From: Chrysomallon squamiferum
Taxonomy: Eukaryota > Mollusca > Gastropoda > Neomphalida > Peltospiridae
Length of the DNA stretch: 27,500 bases
Assembly (NCBI GenBank): GCA_012295275.1
Contig: CM022665.1
Span: forward strand, 3,441,667 to 3,469,166
Direction of reading: 5' to 3'
This document shows, piece after piece, positions 27,242 through 27,500 of this stretch. How positions within the stretch are numbered: the first letter of the stretch is position 1; each line of letters starts with the position of its first letter. The notes beneath the pieces are model-generated. The model did not search any database and was not told where the DNA came from. It saw nothing but the letters and a program-made list of their open reading frames with translations. Both the position numbers and the translations under genes were made by a program.

Positions 27242-27495
27242 CTCAGTGTATGCGCATATGTAAATGCATGTGTGTGTGTGCACATGTTTATATGATATAC
27301 AGGACTAATAAAACAAAACAAAATGAATGACTGTTTAATGACTGAACACATTTTAATAGTAAAGTTATATCTATCATCATACATTTTTTATATACAACAG
27401 TAACAATGACTGTAACAGTGACAATATGAAAAAGGAAACTCATGCTGCTCCTCTGTTGCTTACTGACTAAGAATCTGTTTTGAAGCAGCACATAC

Positions 27496-27500
27496 CATGA
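27496..27500 (-). CDS. SUPT3H: Possible end of the preceding SUPT3H exon at the window edge
   Basis: On the minus strand the window begins TCATG/GTATGT, a good donor. The first certain exon (27169 leftwards) needs one base from its predecessor, and a G here would complete a Gly codon before Glu-Lys-Ile. The intron would be 326 bases, in line with the others. Only five bases are visible. Confidence 0.28.

Overview
The window is animal nuclear DNA: AT-rich by eye, full of long microsatellites, with split genes whose exons are short, clearly richer in G+C than their surroundings and bounded by GT...AG introns of about 170 to 1,100 bases. The repeat style (CT, GATA, GTAT, TAA and AC arrays, long A/T runs) and compact introns suggest a lophotrochozoan invertebrate, most likely a mollusc. 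That is inference from style; no sequence here names the species. No prokaryotic-type gene organisation, CRISPR array or rRNA/tRNA gene was recognised.

Left part (1 to about 10,040): mostly intergenic or intronic DNA. The best coding signal is a minus-strand first coding exon (1793-1875) encoding a secretory signal peptide. Its gene runs leftwards and probably continues with an exon cut by the left edge (1-16). The rest holds simple repeats, a three-copy 46-50 bp tandem repeat (3968-4113), a roughly 190 bp inverted-repeat element resembling a non-autonomous DNA transposon (6921-7114), and a weak coding-like segment with a faint C-type-lectin flavour (4955-5128). A broken coding-like remnant lies on the minus strand at 10047-10330.

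Middle (10,601-16,365, plus strand): a complete ten-exon gene for a 367-residue, seven-transmembrane protein. It has two N-glycosylation sequons at the N terminus, a positive-inside pattern that puts the N terminus outside, and a long acidic, serine-rich cytoplasmic tail carrying dileucine- and tyrosine-type sorting motifs. I could not assign it to a named family with confidence; its layout recalls GPR137 / plant TOM1-type proteins.

From 16,366 to about 22,355 lie almost 6 kb of AT-rich DNA without recognisable exons. This is the convergent 3' space between the two gene models and contains candidate polyadenylation signals from both sides.

Right part (22,356-27,169, minus strand): most of the gene for SPT3 (SUPT3H), a histone-fold subunit of the SAGA transcription co-activator. 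Seven exons match the family well and an eighth, terminal exon is inferred. The N-terminal histone fold lies beyond the right edge. The second histone fold is visible and is interrupted by a Ser/Pro/Thr/Gly-rich insert ending in a basic, NLS-like run.

I see no sign that the three genes work in one pathway, and no exotic new system. The best leads are the unassigned seven-transmembrane protein, the signal-peptide exon, the inverted-repeat element, and the splice sites shaped by microsatellites in both main genes.
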